A stretch of DNA of 64,000 nt from positions 3,336,501 through 3,400,500 of the forward strand of contig NZ_CP141799.1 in the NCBI RefSeq assembly GCF_035621475.1, given 5' to 3'. Origin of the DNA: Pseudomonas paeninsulae. Lineage in GTDB: Bacteria > Pseudomonadota > Gammaproteobacteria > Pseudomonadales > Pseudomonadaceae. Below, in pieces: positions 14,858 to 21,867 of this stretch. Below the pieces are notes generated by a model that made no database searches, was not told where the DNA came from, and saw nothing but the letters and a program-made list of their open reading frames with translations. Within the stretch, counting starts at the first letter, position 1; each line of letters starts with the position of its first letter. The translations under genes and the position numbers were made by a program.

Positions 14858-15019
14858 ATGCAAGCCAATCAAGCGCCGGCCTCCCCGGCCCTGGCTGCGC
14901 AATTCGACTGGATGCAGCTCGGGGAATTCAACCCCGAGCGCTTCCAGGGCGAGCAGCGCCGGCAGTACGAAGAAGCACAGCGCCGCATCGAGCGGCAATG
15001 GGACAACCAACCGGAGTGA
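14858..15019 (+). CDS. Small phage protein before the recombinase
   Basis: A 53-residue ORF following a GAGGTGAG site. It has an Ala/Pro-rich start (ASPALAAQFDWMQL) and a charged helical end (RRQYEEAQRRIERQW). It fills the space between the coiled-coil gene and the ATPase gene. No family recognised. Confidence 0.55.
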   Translation: MQANQAPASPALAAQFDWMQLGEFNPERFQGEQRRQYEEAQRRIERQWDNQPE

Positions 15020-15024
15020 CAGCC

Positions 15025-15879
15025 ATGTTCAAGAAGGCAGAGCGCAAGCAGGCCAAGCTACGGCTGGCAATTGCAGGCCCAAGCGGATCAGGCAAAACCT
15101 ATTCAGCCCTGCTGATCGCCAAAGGGCTCGGCGGCAAGATCGCCGTGCTCGACACTGAAACCGGCAGCGCCTCACTGTATTCCGATCTGGTCGACTTTGA
15201 TGCGGTCGACTTGGCGGCGCCATTCACCCCGGAGCGCTACATCGAGGTGATCGCAGCGGCCGAGAAGGCCGGCTATGACACGCTGATCATCGACAGCTAC
15301 TCGCATGAGTGGACGGGCTCAGGCGGCTGCCTGGAGGCCAACGAGCAGCTTGCACACTCCAAGTTCAAGGGGAACACCTGGGCCGCCTGGAACGAGACAA
15401 CGCCCCGCCACCGCAAGCTGACCAACAAGATCCTCGGCAGCACGATGCACATCATCTGCACCATGCGCAGCAAGACCGAGACAGTGCAGGGCGAGGGCAA
15501 GAAGATCATCAAGCTCGGCATGAAAAGCGAGCAGCGCGATGGCACAGATTATGAATTTACGGTTGTGCTGGACGTGAGTCACGACAGCCATGAAGCCAGT
15601 GCCAGCAAGGACCGAACCAAGCTTTTCAGTGGGTACGAGGTGGTCAGCGAGAAGACCGGCAAGAAGCTGCTCGACTGGCTGAATGGCGGAACCTCAGTCA
15701 GGGACCAGTTGCTCGACCTGATGCCGGACATCGCGAAAGCGGCAACCATGGACGCCCTACAGGACGCATACAGCGCGGCCTACACCATTGCTCGCGGCGA
15801 CGATGCGCTGATCGCGTCCGTGGTGGCGGCGAAGGACAAACGAAAAGCAGAACTCACCCCAGCACAGGAGCGCGCATAA
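15025..15879 (+). CDS. Sak4-like RecA-fold ATPase (annealing protein)
   Basis: A 284-residue P-loop protein of the AAA_24 type. Walker A is LAIAGPSGSGKTYSALL near residue 16; a Walker B-like YDTLIIDSYSHEW lies near residue 85; a TMRSKTETVQ loop follows. The size and the RecA-core-only layout match Sak4 phage single-strand annealing proteins, which depend on a partner SSB; the next gene is an SSB. The start (15025) has GGAG eight bases upstream. Alternative: a generic phage ATP-binding protein without recombination role. Confidence 0.75.
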   Translation: MFKKAERKQAKLRLAIAGPSGSGKTYSALLIAKGLGGKIAVLDTETGSASLYSDLVDFDAVDLAAPFTPERYIEVIAAAEKAGYDTLIIDSYSHEWTGSGGCLEANEQLAHSKFKGNTWAAWNETTPRHRKLTNKILGSTMHIICTMRSKTETVQGEGKKIIKLGMKSEQRDGTDYEFTVVLDVSHDSHEASASKDRTKLFSGYEVVSEKTGKKLLDWLNGGTSVRDQLLDLMPDIAKAATMDALQDAYSAAYTIARGDDALIASVVAAKDKRKAELTPAQERA

Positions 15880-16401
15880 ATGGCCCGCGGCGTAAACAAA
15901 GTAATCATCGTCGGCTCTTGCGGCCAAGACCCCGAAACCCGCTACCTGCCCAACGGCAATGCGGTCACCAACCTGTCGCTGGCCACCAGTGAGCAGTGGA
16001 CGGATAAGCAGACCGGCCAGAAGGTCGAGAAAACCGAATGGCACCGCGTCTCGCTGTTCGGCAAGGTCGCCGAGATTGCCGGCGAGTACCTGCGCAAAGG
16101 CTCGCAGTGCTACATCGAGGGCAAGCTGCAAACCCGAGAATGGGAGAAGGACGGCATCAAGCGCTACACCACGGAGATTGTGGTGGATATGCAGGGCACG
16201 CTGCAGCTGCTCGGGGGCAAGCCAGAAGGTGGTGATCGTGCGCCGCAGCAGCGCTCGCAACAACAGCAGCGGCCCGCCGATCCACAGCAGGCGGGCCGCC
16301 AGCAGCCAGCGCGACAGCCGCAGAGTCAGCAGGCAGCGCCGCCGGATAGCCTCGACGACGACATCCCGTTCGCGCCGGCTCACTACCTGACTGGAGCTTG
16401 A
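15880..16401 (+). CDS. ssb: Single-stranded DNA-binding protein, phage type
   Basis: A 173-residue SSB. The OB fold starts [20 protein letters not shown] and includes [20 protein letters not shown] and [19 protein letters not shown] Gln/Arg/Pro-rich disordered linker (residues 115-150) leads to the acidic tip SLDDDIPF. Unusually, the tip is not terminal: nine more residues (APAHYLTGA) follow, which may alter binding to host partners. The gene starts directly at the stop of the Sak4-like ATPase. Confidence 0.93.
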   Translation: MARGVNKVIIVGSCGQDPETRYLPNGNAVTNLSLATSEQWTDKQTGQKVEKTEWHRVSLFGKVAEIAGEYLRKGSQCYIEGKLQTREWEKDGIKRYTTEIVVDMQGTLQLLGGKPEGGDRAPQQRSQQQQRPADPQQAGRQQPARQPQSQQAAPPDSLDDDIPFAPAHYLTGA

Positions 16402-16461
16402 CCCCTCCCCTGCAATCCCTGGGCGCTGCGTGCGCCCTTTCCTTTGCCTGGAATACCCCTT

Positions 16462-16707
16462 ATGGCCCTCTGCAAACGCACCCCCGCCGGCCGCGCGCTT
16501 GATGCTGCCTGGCTCTCTGAGCTGCTGGCCGAATCTATCGCGACCGTCACTCGCGCGCCTGGCTTCACCTGCATCAAGCCCGCCCCTCCCCGTCCAGTCT
16601 GGATAGATCCCGCGACACGCCTCAAGCGCAAGCCGCGAGTGATCAAGGTGAAGGGATCGAGTGTCAGTGATAGCGAGCGCTTCCGGCTCATGGCTGAGGC
16701 GTTATGA
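16462..16707 (+). CDS. Phage protein of unknown function
   Basis: An 81-residue basic protein starting MALCKRTPAGRALDAAWLSE. The second half is rich in Lys/Arg/Pro (PATRLKRKPRVIKVKGSS). It lies between ssb and the methyltransferase gene. No family recognised; no clear ribosome site precedes it. Confidence 0.5.
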   Translation: MALCKRTPAGRALDAAWLSELLAESIATVTRAPGFTCIKPAPPRPVWIDPATRLKRKPRVIKVKGSSVSDSERFRLMAEAL

Positions 16708-16753
16708 GCGCCGGATGGACGGCGACCACTCACGGCAAACGGAGGAAGCGGCA

Positions 16754-17698
16754 ATGATTACCTACGGCTCAGTGTGCAGTGGCATCGAGGCCGCGACAGT
16801 CGCCTGGCATCCGCTCGGAATGCGGGCGCAATGGCTGGCCGAAATCGAAGCCTTCCCATCGGCCGTGCTGGCCCACCATTACCCCGACACCCCCAACCTC
16901 GGCGACATGACCCTGCTCGCCGGCAAGGTGCTGTCGAGAGCGATAGCGGCGCCGGACATTCTGGTCGGCGGCACCCCTTGCCAGGCGTTCAGCGTGGCGG
17001 GCATGCGTTCCGGCCTACTCGATCCGCGCGGCGCCTTGACCATCAAATATGTGGAGCTGGCCGATGCAGTTGACCATGTTCGAGCTATCAACGGACAACC
17101 CCCAGCCGTTGTCGTATGGGAAAACGTCCCCGGCGTACTCAGCGACCGAGGCAACGCCTTCGGCTGCTTTCTTGGCGCACTTGCTGGGGAAGACAGCGAG
17201 CTGCTCCCTCCAGGGAAAAGGTGGGCGGACGCTGGTTGTGTGTATGGATCCAAAAGAGCAATCGCGTGGAGGATTCTTGACGCCCAATATTTCGGCCTGG
17301 CCCAACGCCGCCGCCGTGTGTTCGTTGTCGCAAGTGCTCGAGCAGGGTTCGATCCCGCCGCGGTACTTTTTGAGCGCGAAGGCATGCGCCGGGATTGCGC
17401 GCCGGGACGGCCGACGGAGCCGTCACTTCATCCTACTCTCACGGCTCAAGGGGGAGGCGCTCTCGATGACCGAGAGGCGTATGTACTGGAGCCCCGAGGG
17501 GTTCGGCGCACAACCTGCGTCGAATGGGAGCGGTGCCAAGGATTTCCCGACGACTACACGCTGATCCCTTGGCGCAACAAGCCCGCCACCGACTGCCCGG
17601 ACGGTCCGCGCTACAAAGCGATCGGAAATTCCAAAGCCGTTCCGGTTGTGCGCTGGATCGGCCGGCGCCTGCTCGAACAAATCAACCAGGAGGCGTAA
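16754..17698 (+). CDS. DNA cytosine-5 methyltransferase
   Basis: A 314-residue C5 methyltransferase. Motif I YGSVCSGIEAATVAW binds AdoMet, motif IV GGTPCQAFSVAG holds the catalytic Cys, motif VI is VWENVPGV, motif VIII is AQRRRRVFVV, and motif IX/X ends with KAIGNSKAVPVVRW. The target-recognition region between VIII and IX is short. GGAGGAAG precedes the ATG at 16754. It probably protects phage DNA from host restriction; no matching endonuclease is nearby. A second open frame lies inside it (see 17064-17564). Confidence 0.93.
   Translation: MITYGSVCSGIEAATVAWHPLGMRAQWLAEIEAFPSAVLAHHYPDTPNLGDMTLLAGKVLSRAIAAPDILVGGTPCQAFSVAGMRSGLLDPRGALTIKYVELADAVDHVRAINGQPPAVVVWENVPGVLSDRGNAFGCFLGALAGEDSELLPPGKRWADAGCVYGSKRAIAWRILDAQYFGLAQRRRRVFVVASARAGFDPAAVLFEREGMRRDCAPGRPTEPSLHPTLTAQGGGALDDREAYVLEPRGVRRTTCVEWERCQGFPDDYTLIPWRNKPATDCPDGPRYKAIGNSKAVPVVRWIGRRLLEQINQEA
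17064..17564 (+). CDS. Possible overprinted gene inside the methyltransferase
   Basis: A 166-codon frame starting MQLTMFELSTDNPQPLSYGK, fully inside the methyltransferase gene in another frame. Its composition is protein-like rather than shadow-like. A segment reading WPNAAAVCSLSQVLEQGSIP then PRYFLSAKACAG resembles, from memory, a recurring phage hypothetical protein found with cytosine methylases. It has no obvious ribosome site. It could be a real overlapping gene or a conserved shadow of a conserved domain; only comparative analysis can decide. Confidence 0.3.
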   Translation: MQLTMFELSTDNPQPLSYGKTSPAYSATEATPSAAFLAHLLGKTASCSLQGKGGRTLVVCMDPKEQSRGGFLTPNISAWPNAAAVCSLSQVLEQGSIPPRYFLSAKACAGIARRDGRRSRHFILLSRLKGEALSMTERRMYWSPEGFGAQPASNGSGAKDFPTTTR

Positions 17699-17949
17699 TG
17701 GCCAAGTCTGACGCGGAGCGTAAGCGCGAAGAGCGCGAGCGCAAAAAGCTGACCGAGGAAGAGCGCCTGTCACGGCTCTTGTCACGCACCATAAAGCTCG
17801 ACCTATTCAAGCGCACCGACGCGGCGCTGATCCGCTGCATGGATCGCGCCGGAATCGACGAGCCGCAGGATCTGATCACCCGACTGATCCATAACGCCGA
17901 CCAGATGACCGACAACGGCCTGGCTCGACTGACCGAGCTGCCGAAGTAG
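17698..17949 (+). CDS. Small phage protein after the methyltransferase
   Basis: An 83-residue protein whose ATG shares its A with the methyltransferase stop. The N-terminal third is extremely charged (KSDAERKREERERKKLTEEE); the rest is helical (LDLFKRTDAALIRCMDRAGI). It looks like a small DNA- or RNA-binding protein, possibly of the ribbon-helix-helix type, but no family is recognised. Confidence 0.6.
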   Translation: MAKSDAERKREERERKKLTEEERLSRLLSRTIKLDLFKRTDAALIRCMDRAGIDEPQDLITRLIHNADQMTDNGLARLTELPK

Positions 17950-17999
17950 TCACGGCGGCACGTCACGAGCAACAAATAAAGCCGCCAAAGGAGTGAGCC

Positions 18000-18170
18000 A
18001 TGACCCGCTACAAAAAAGCCGCACCTGACCGCGACTACATGGCCGAGCAGCAGGAGGGCGCGGCAGCAAAAGAAGACGCAGAGTGCCCGTACCACGGCAG
18101 CGATATCGGCAAGCGTTGCGCCTGGCTCGCCGGGTATCGAGATAATCAGAAGGGGAAAAGTTATGAGTGA
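18000..18170 (+). CDS. Rmf/CrpP-like small protein
   Basis: A 56-residue protein, too short to be noticed easily, with AAGGAGTGAG before its ATG. The second half, CPYHGSDIGKRCAWLAGYRD, has the ribosome modulation factor signature (CPY followed about ten residues later by WL-x-G). Rmf dimerises ribosomes in stationary phase; the related CrpP proteins are spread by mobile elements in Pseudomonas. The role here is inferred only from this motif. Confidence 0.6.
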   Translation: MTRYKKAAPDRDYMAEQQEGAAAKEDAECPYHGSDIGKRCAWLAGYRDNQKGKSYE

Positions 18171-18579
18171 TGTGACGCGAGATTGCTTGAAGGGGCTGGA
18201 GCTGGTTAAGCGTCAGGTCAGCATAACCAGCCCGCTGGCAGCTGAACAATTGGAATACCTGATCGAGCAAGCCAAGGCCGCGCCGGAAGCTGATCCGGCG
18301 GCGTGGATTCCGGTTGATCGCGATACAGGTGAGCGCTGGCATCCCGTTTCGCACAAGGGCAGTGGACATGTCTGCGACTATGTCCCGCTCTACACCCACC
18401 CCGCCCACGCACAGCCGAGCGCGGTGCCGGAGGGGTATCGGCTGGTTCCGATTGAGGCGACACGCGAACAGCGGAACGCCGTCTGGATGCACCCCGACTT
18501 AGCAGGAGCGCTTTACCGATCCATGGTCGACGCCGCACCGCAACCCCAGCAGCCACCAAAGGAACAAGGCGATGAATAA
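18163..18579 (+). CDS. Phage early protein of unknown function
   Basis: A 138-residue protein with AAGGGG before the ATG. It starts with a helical part (LKGLELVKRQVSITSPLAAE), has a WIPVDRDTGERW segment, a Tyr/His/Pro-rich YVPLYTHPAHAQPS and the stretch VPEGYRLVPIEATREQ, a combination seen in phage Ea22/DUF551-like early proteins. Overlaps both neighbours by eight bases. Confidence 0.6.
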   Translation: MSDVTRDCLKGLELVKRQVSITSPLAAEQLEYLIEQAKAAPEADPAAWIPVDRDTGERWHPVSHKGSGHVCDYVPLYTHPAHAQPSAVPEGYRLVPIEATREQRNAVWMHPDLAGALYRSMVDAAPQPQQPPKEQGDE

Positions 18580-19129
18580 CCAGTCGATTTCCGAGCGCAT
18601 AGCGAAGGTCTGGATCGGCCATGCGCATATTGATGATTTGATCGCGATTGGTCGTGAGGTAGACGCCATGTCCGCCAGAGTGGCCGAGCTTGAGGCGCGG
18701 CCGGTGCTTACTGTCTGGTGCGGGGCAATGCCGGAATCAAACGGCAAGAGCAATTACACGGCGATACTCCACCGCAAAGGATCGTGCATTTCTGAGGGTA
18801 TAACGCTTGATCGGTCCGAGTATCCAGCTCGCGTGCGGTACGAGGCCGACCGGGTGCGTTACTTGATTGGAGAACTTGCCGAAGATCCCTGCATTTGCGA
18901 CTACGACGCCGACAAGCACAGCGGCTATAAGGCCCCAACACCCGCGCAGGACGTTAGCGCACTGGTTGAGGCGCTGGAGGCGATATACGACTCAGACCCG
19001 CAAGTACCGCATCCGGCTAGCGGTGATGAAATATCTAACGGCAGAAAACAGTGCATCTTCAGAATGCGCAAGATTGCCGCCGACGCCCTCGCCGCCTACG
19101 CCCAGCAGAAGGGAGGTCAGCATGGGTAA
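18572..19129 (+). CDS. Phage early protein of unknown function
   Basis: A 185-residue acidic protein. An N-terminal helix (EVDAMSARVAELEARP) is followed by a beta-rich region (VLTVWCGAMPESNGKSNY) and a C-terminal helical part containing CICDYDADKHSGYKAP. Similar patchwork proteins are common in this part of Pseudomonas prophages. Coupled to the genes on both sides. Function unknown. Confidence 0.6.
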   Translation: MNNQSISERIAKVWIGHAHIDDLIAIGREVDAMSARVAELEARPVLTVWCGAMPESNGKSNYTAILHRKGSCISEGITLDRSEYPARVRYEADRVRYLIGELAEDPCICDYDADKHSGYKAPTPAQDVSALVEALEAIYDSDPQVPHPASGDEISNGRKQCIFRMRKIAADALAAYAQQKGGQHG

Positions 19130-19346
19130 GCCAACGGTATCAACCACAATGACCAATGCTAATCAGGCAGTCATCTGGCAGCCATACGTTGAAGATTCGG
19201 CATCCTGCCACCCTGCCATTCTGGTGCAGGTCGACGCCTGCGGCCTGCTGATCCTTGCCCAGGAAGGGCGCGACATCCTCATCCAGCCAGAAACCCTTCC
19301 AGAGTTGTTTCGCCAGCTGAAGCGACTGGCCCAGCACCAGCAATAA
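19122..19346 (+). CDS. Small phage protein of unknown function
   Basis: A 74-residue protein with GGGAGGTCAGC before its ATG; it overlaps the previous gene by eight bases. It is beta-rich (QAVIWQPYVEDSASCHPAIL) with an acidic, then basic end (LPELFRQLKRLAQ). No family recognised. Confidence 0.55.
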   Translation: MGKPTVSTTMTNANQAVIWQPYVEDSASCHPAILVQVDACGLLILAQEGRDILIQPETLPELFRQLKRLAQHQQ

Positions 19347-19397
19347 CCCCTACCCCATCAACCAACTGCCGGCGTGAGTCGGTGGAGAGGTATTCGC

Positions 19398-19844
19398 ATG
19401 TCTCAAATTCCAGCACGCCCAACCGTCACCGAAGCAATGATCCTGGCCGCCGCCGAAGTTGTGGCCGCCAAGATCGACGCCGACGCCGCAACTATTGCAG
19501 AGTATTACGAGCACCCCACGGACGGCTTTGAGCTTGCCAAGGCTCTAGATAAGTGGGCCGGCTGGGATACCGCGCGCGAGGACATGGAGGCGCTCGACGA
19601 GGTGGAAAGCCTGGTTCGCTCGGCTCTCGCTGCCGCTGAGAAGCAGTGGTTCGCCGAGCATGATATTCAGCCCCCTTTTCCTGTTGGCGCCAAGCTCCAG
19701 TGCCGCTCCGGCATTGTCGGCAGTATCGCCGGAATCTACCAGTATCAGCCCGCCTACTTCGAAGTGAAGCCGGACGGCCAGGATGACGCCGCCAGCGGAA
19801 GCCGCCGCCTGCTGATCAAGTTCGAAGATGCAGTTGCCGCCTAA
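19398..19844 (+). CDS. Phage protein of unknown function
   Basis: A 148-residue protein preceded by GGAGAGG. The first 90 residues are helical and Ala-rich; the last 55 look like a small beta barrel (VGAKLQCRSGIVGSIAGIYQ, FEVKPDGQDDAASGSRRLLI). It is the last gene before excisionase. No family recognised. Confidence 0.55.
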   Translation: MSQIPARPTVTEAMILAAAEVVAAKIDADAATIAEYYEHPTDGFELAKALDKWAGWDTAREDMEALDEVESLVRSALAAAEKQWFAEHDIQPPFPVGAKLQCRSGIVGSIAGIYQYQPAYFEVKPDGQDDAASGSRRLLIKFEDAVAA

Positions 19845-19885
19845 CCCACACTCCCCGGCCATGCGCCGGGTGGAGAGGATCAACT

Positions 19886-20164
19886 ATGGTTCGATATAAA
19901 ACCGTCGAGCAGTTCGCCCGCGAGTCGGGCTATACACCTGATGCCATCCGAACCAAGATCAGAGACGGCAAATGGCCGAAACACATGGTTTGGCGCAAGG
20001 CGCCGGATGGTCGCATTTTGATTGACGTAGAGGGCTACTACTCATGGGTAGAGACGGGCGAGGCGTCCGGGCGGCGTCTGACAGTAGTATCGAAATCACC
20101 TTCCAGTACCAGGGTGTCCGCTGCCGGGAGCGCGTCCCGCTCAAGCCCAGCGCCACTAATCTGA
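19886..20164 (+). CDS. xis: Excisionase
   Basis: A 92-residue directionality factor of the DUF1233/phage excisionase type: YKTVEQFARESGYTPDAIRT, KIRDGKWPKHMVWRKAPDGR and ILIDVEGYYSWVE form the winged helix that bends attachment-site DNA. The last 40 residues are Ser/Arg-rich and overlap the integrase gene by 121 bases in another frame, so the tail may exist mainly because of the overlap. A perfect hairpin CCCGGC-CATGC-GCCGGG lies just before it. Confidence 0.85.
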   Translation: MVRYKTVEQFARESGYTPDAIRTKIRDGKWPKHMVWRKAPDGRILIDVEGYYSWVETGEASGRRLTVVSKSPSSTRVSAAGSASRSSPAPLI

Positions 20165-21294
20165 GGAAGGCCGAGCTGCACAAGGCCGCCATTGATCACG
20201 CGATCGCCGCCGGCACCTTCGACTATGCCGCCACCTTCCCAAGCTCAAAGCGCGCCAGCCAGTTCAGGCGCAACACTGCAGTTATGACAATCGCCATGTA
20301 CCTGGGCGAGTGGCTGGAGCGCAAGCGCAAGCAGCTCAAGTCGAGCACTGCCGAACATTACCGGCAGCTGATCACCGGCCAGCTGATCCCCATGTTCGGC
20401 GCGCTACCCTTGGGCGAACTGACCCGCAAGCATGTGCGCGACGGTATGTCTCAGCGAACAGTCAGCAACAAGACCCTGACCAACCTGCAGAGCTGCCTGC
20501 GGTCGGCGCTGAATGACGCAGTCGATGACGAGGTCATTGAGGCCAGCCCCTTGGCAGGATGGAACTACCGCAACCGAGAAACCCAGAAGGAAGACGACGA
20601 CGTGGACCCGTTCACTGCGGCCGAGCAGGCGGCAATCCTGGCCGCGATCCCGCCTGAGCGGCGCCCGCAGGTACAGTTTGCATTCTGGACAGGGCTGCGC
20701 CCGAGCGAGTTGATCGCACTGGAATGGGGTGATGTGGACTGGCTGGCTGGCGAGGTGCGCATCGTGCGCGCCAAGACCCGGGCGGCCAGCAGTCCGGAGG
20801 CGCCAAAGACCGCCAGCGGTCGGCGCACCATCAAGCTCTTGGGGCCAGCGCGTGACGCGCTGCTCAAGCAGAAGGCGCAGACCTTCATGGCGGGCGGGCG
20901 AGTGTTCTGCCATCCGCTCACCGGCAAGCCCTGGGAGCACTCCGATGAGATCCGCAAAGTGTTGTGGGTGCACGCGCTGAAGAAATCCGGTGTGCGCTAC
21001 CGCCGCCCCTACCAGACCCGGCACACCTACGCGTCCATGATGCTGTCGGCCGGCGAGCATCCCATGTGGGTGGCGCATCAGATGGGGCACCGCGACTGGG
21101 CGATGATCGCCAGGATCTATGGCCGATGGATGCCGTCGGCAGACGCAGGTGCGGGAGCCCGAGCCGAGCAGCTTTTCGGAGGTAATGACAGCATTATGCC
21201 AACATCCGAGCCAGAGGCCGCGATTCTACTGGCGGCGCGCAAGGATACTAAACTGGCACTTAATGTCACTGGCCCAACAGGACAGCACGCCTAG
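20044..21294 (+). CDS. int: Phage integrase, tyrosine recombinase
   Basis: A 416-residue integrase. Residues 1-70 form an Arm-binding domain (IEITFQYQGVRCRERV), residues 80-170 a core-binding SAM-like domain, and the catalytic domain follows with the first Arg in AFWTGLRPSELIALEWGD, the Lys in the RIVRAKTR region, the HxxR motif in QTRHTYASMML, the second His in MGHRDWA and the tyrosine nucleophile in ARIYGRW. All catalytic residues are present. It starts 121 bases inside xis, with GAGGG before the ATG. As the last phage gene it marks the attachment side. Confidence 0.95.
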   Translation: MGRDGRGVRAASDSSIEITFQYQGVRCRERVPLKPSATNLRKAELHKAAIDHAIAAGTFDYAATFPSSKRASQFRRNTAVMTIAMYLGEWLERKRKQLKSSTAEHYRQLITGQLIPMFGALPLGELTRKHVRDGMSQRTVSNKTLTNLQSCLRSALNDAVDDEVIEASPLAGWNYRNRETQKEDDDVDPFTAAEQAAILAAIPPERRPQVQFAFWTGLRPSELIALEWGDVDWLAGEVRIVRAKTRAASSPEAPKTASGRRTIKLLGPARDALLKQKAQTFMAGGRVFCHPLTGKPWEHSDEIRKVLWVHALKKSGVRYRRPYQTRHTYASMMLSAGEHPMWVAHQMGHRDWAMIARIYGRWMPSADAGAGARAEQLFGGNDSIMPTSEPEAAILLAARKDTKLALNVTGPTGQHA

Positions 21295-21357
21295 ACTGCC
21301 AACACCCCGCAGCCGCTGAACCCCCGGTGCGGCCAGATCACGACCAGGAGGCACGTC

Positions 21358-21675
21358 ATGGCTACGCAAACCAGCGATCGTTACACCAGCTTCGCCGAGT
21401 TCTACCCCTATTACCTGCAAGAACACAGCAACCCGATCTGCCGCCGCCTGCACTATGTCGGCAGCCTGCTGGTGCTGGGCATTCTCGCCTACGCCCTGGG
21501 CACGCAACAGTGGCTGTGGCTGCTGGCCATGCCAGTCGCCGGGTATGGCTTTGCCTGGGTTGGTCACTTCATCTTCGAAAAGAACCGCCCGGCCACCTTT
21601 CAATACCCGTTGTACAGCTTCATGGGTGACTGGGTCATGCTCAAGGATGCCTTTACCGGACGCATCAAATTCTGA
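21358..21675 (+). CDS. DUF962/Mpo1-like membrane protein
   Basis: A 105-residue protein, first chromosomal gene after the prophage. The family signature EHSNPICRRLHYVGS is near residue 22, and GFAWVGHFIFEKNRPATF then QYPLYSFMGDW near residue 65; the conserved His residues are the likely metal ligands. Two hydrophobic segments lie between them. Yeast Mpo1 is an iron-dependent fatty-acid dioxygenase; the bacterial role is untested. AGGAGG stands before its ATG. Confidence 0.88.
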   Translation: MATQTSDRYTSFAEFYPYYLQEHSNPICRRLHYVGSLLVLGILAYALGTQQWLWLLAMPVAGYGFAWVGHFIFEKNRPATFQYPLYSFMGDWVMLKDAFTGRIKF

Positions 21676-21867
21676 TCCGCCAGTGTTCCGGCTGCGCCGA
21701 AGCCGCCCACTGGCCGGCATCTTCACACCGTTGAGCAGTGGTGCTTGGCTCGCGCATCCTCGCTTGGTTATGATCCCCGCTCTGTCGCAATCCTGGTTCA
21801 GCGCTAGCAGCGCTACTTAGACGTCCAGCAGAGGCGTCGGATAATCAGCAGGGATCGTTTTCACAGT

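Larger units (their letters stand above)
1..21294. mobile_element. Lambda-like prophage, right-hand part
   Basis: Phage genes run without interruption from the terminase at the window edge to a tyrosine integrase ending at 21294, after which ordinary chromosomal genes begin. The layout is lambdoid: divergent repressor and Cro-like genes in the middle, replication, nin-like, Q, lysis and terminase genes leftward, recombination, methylase, xis and int rightward. Genes are tightly packed with many ATGA overlaps. Head, tail and left attachment site are outside the window. I saw no tRNA next to int and could not define the attachment core, so the right boundary (about 21295-21357) is inferred. All recognisable phage genes here look intact. 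Confidence 0.95.

Noticed and set aside
16754..17949. A restriction-modification system around the methyltransferase
   Set aside because: No endonuclease gene lies next to it; in this context a phage self-protection methylase is more likely.
1..21357. tRNA gene or clear attachment core at the integrase end
   Set aside because: No tRNA-like sequence is visible near 21,295-21,357, and the other end of the prophage is outside the window, so the core cannot be matched.
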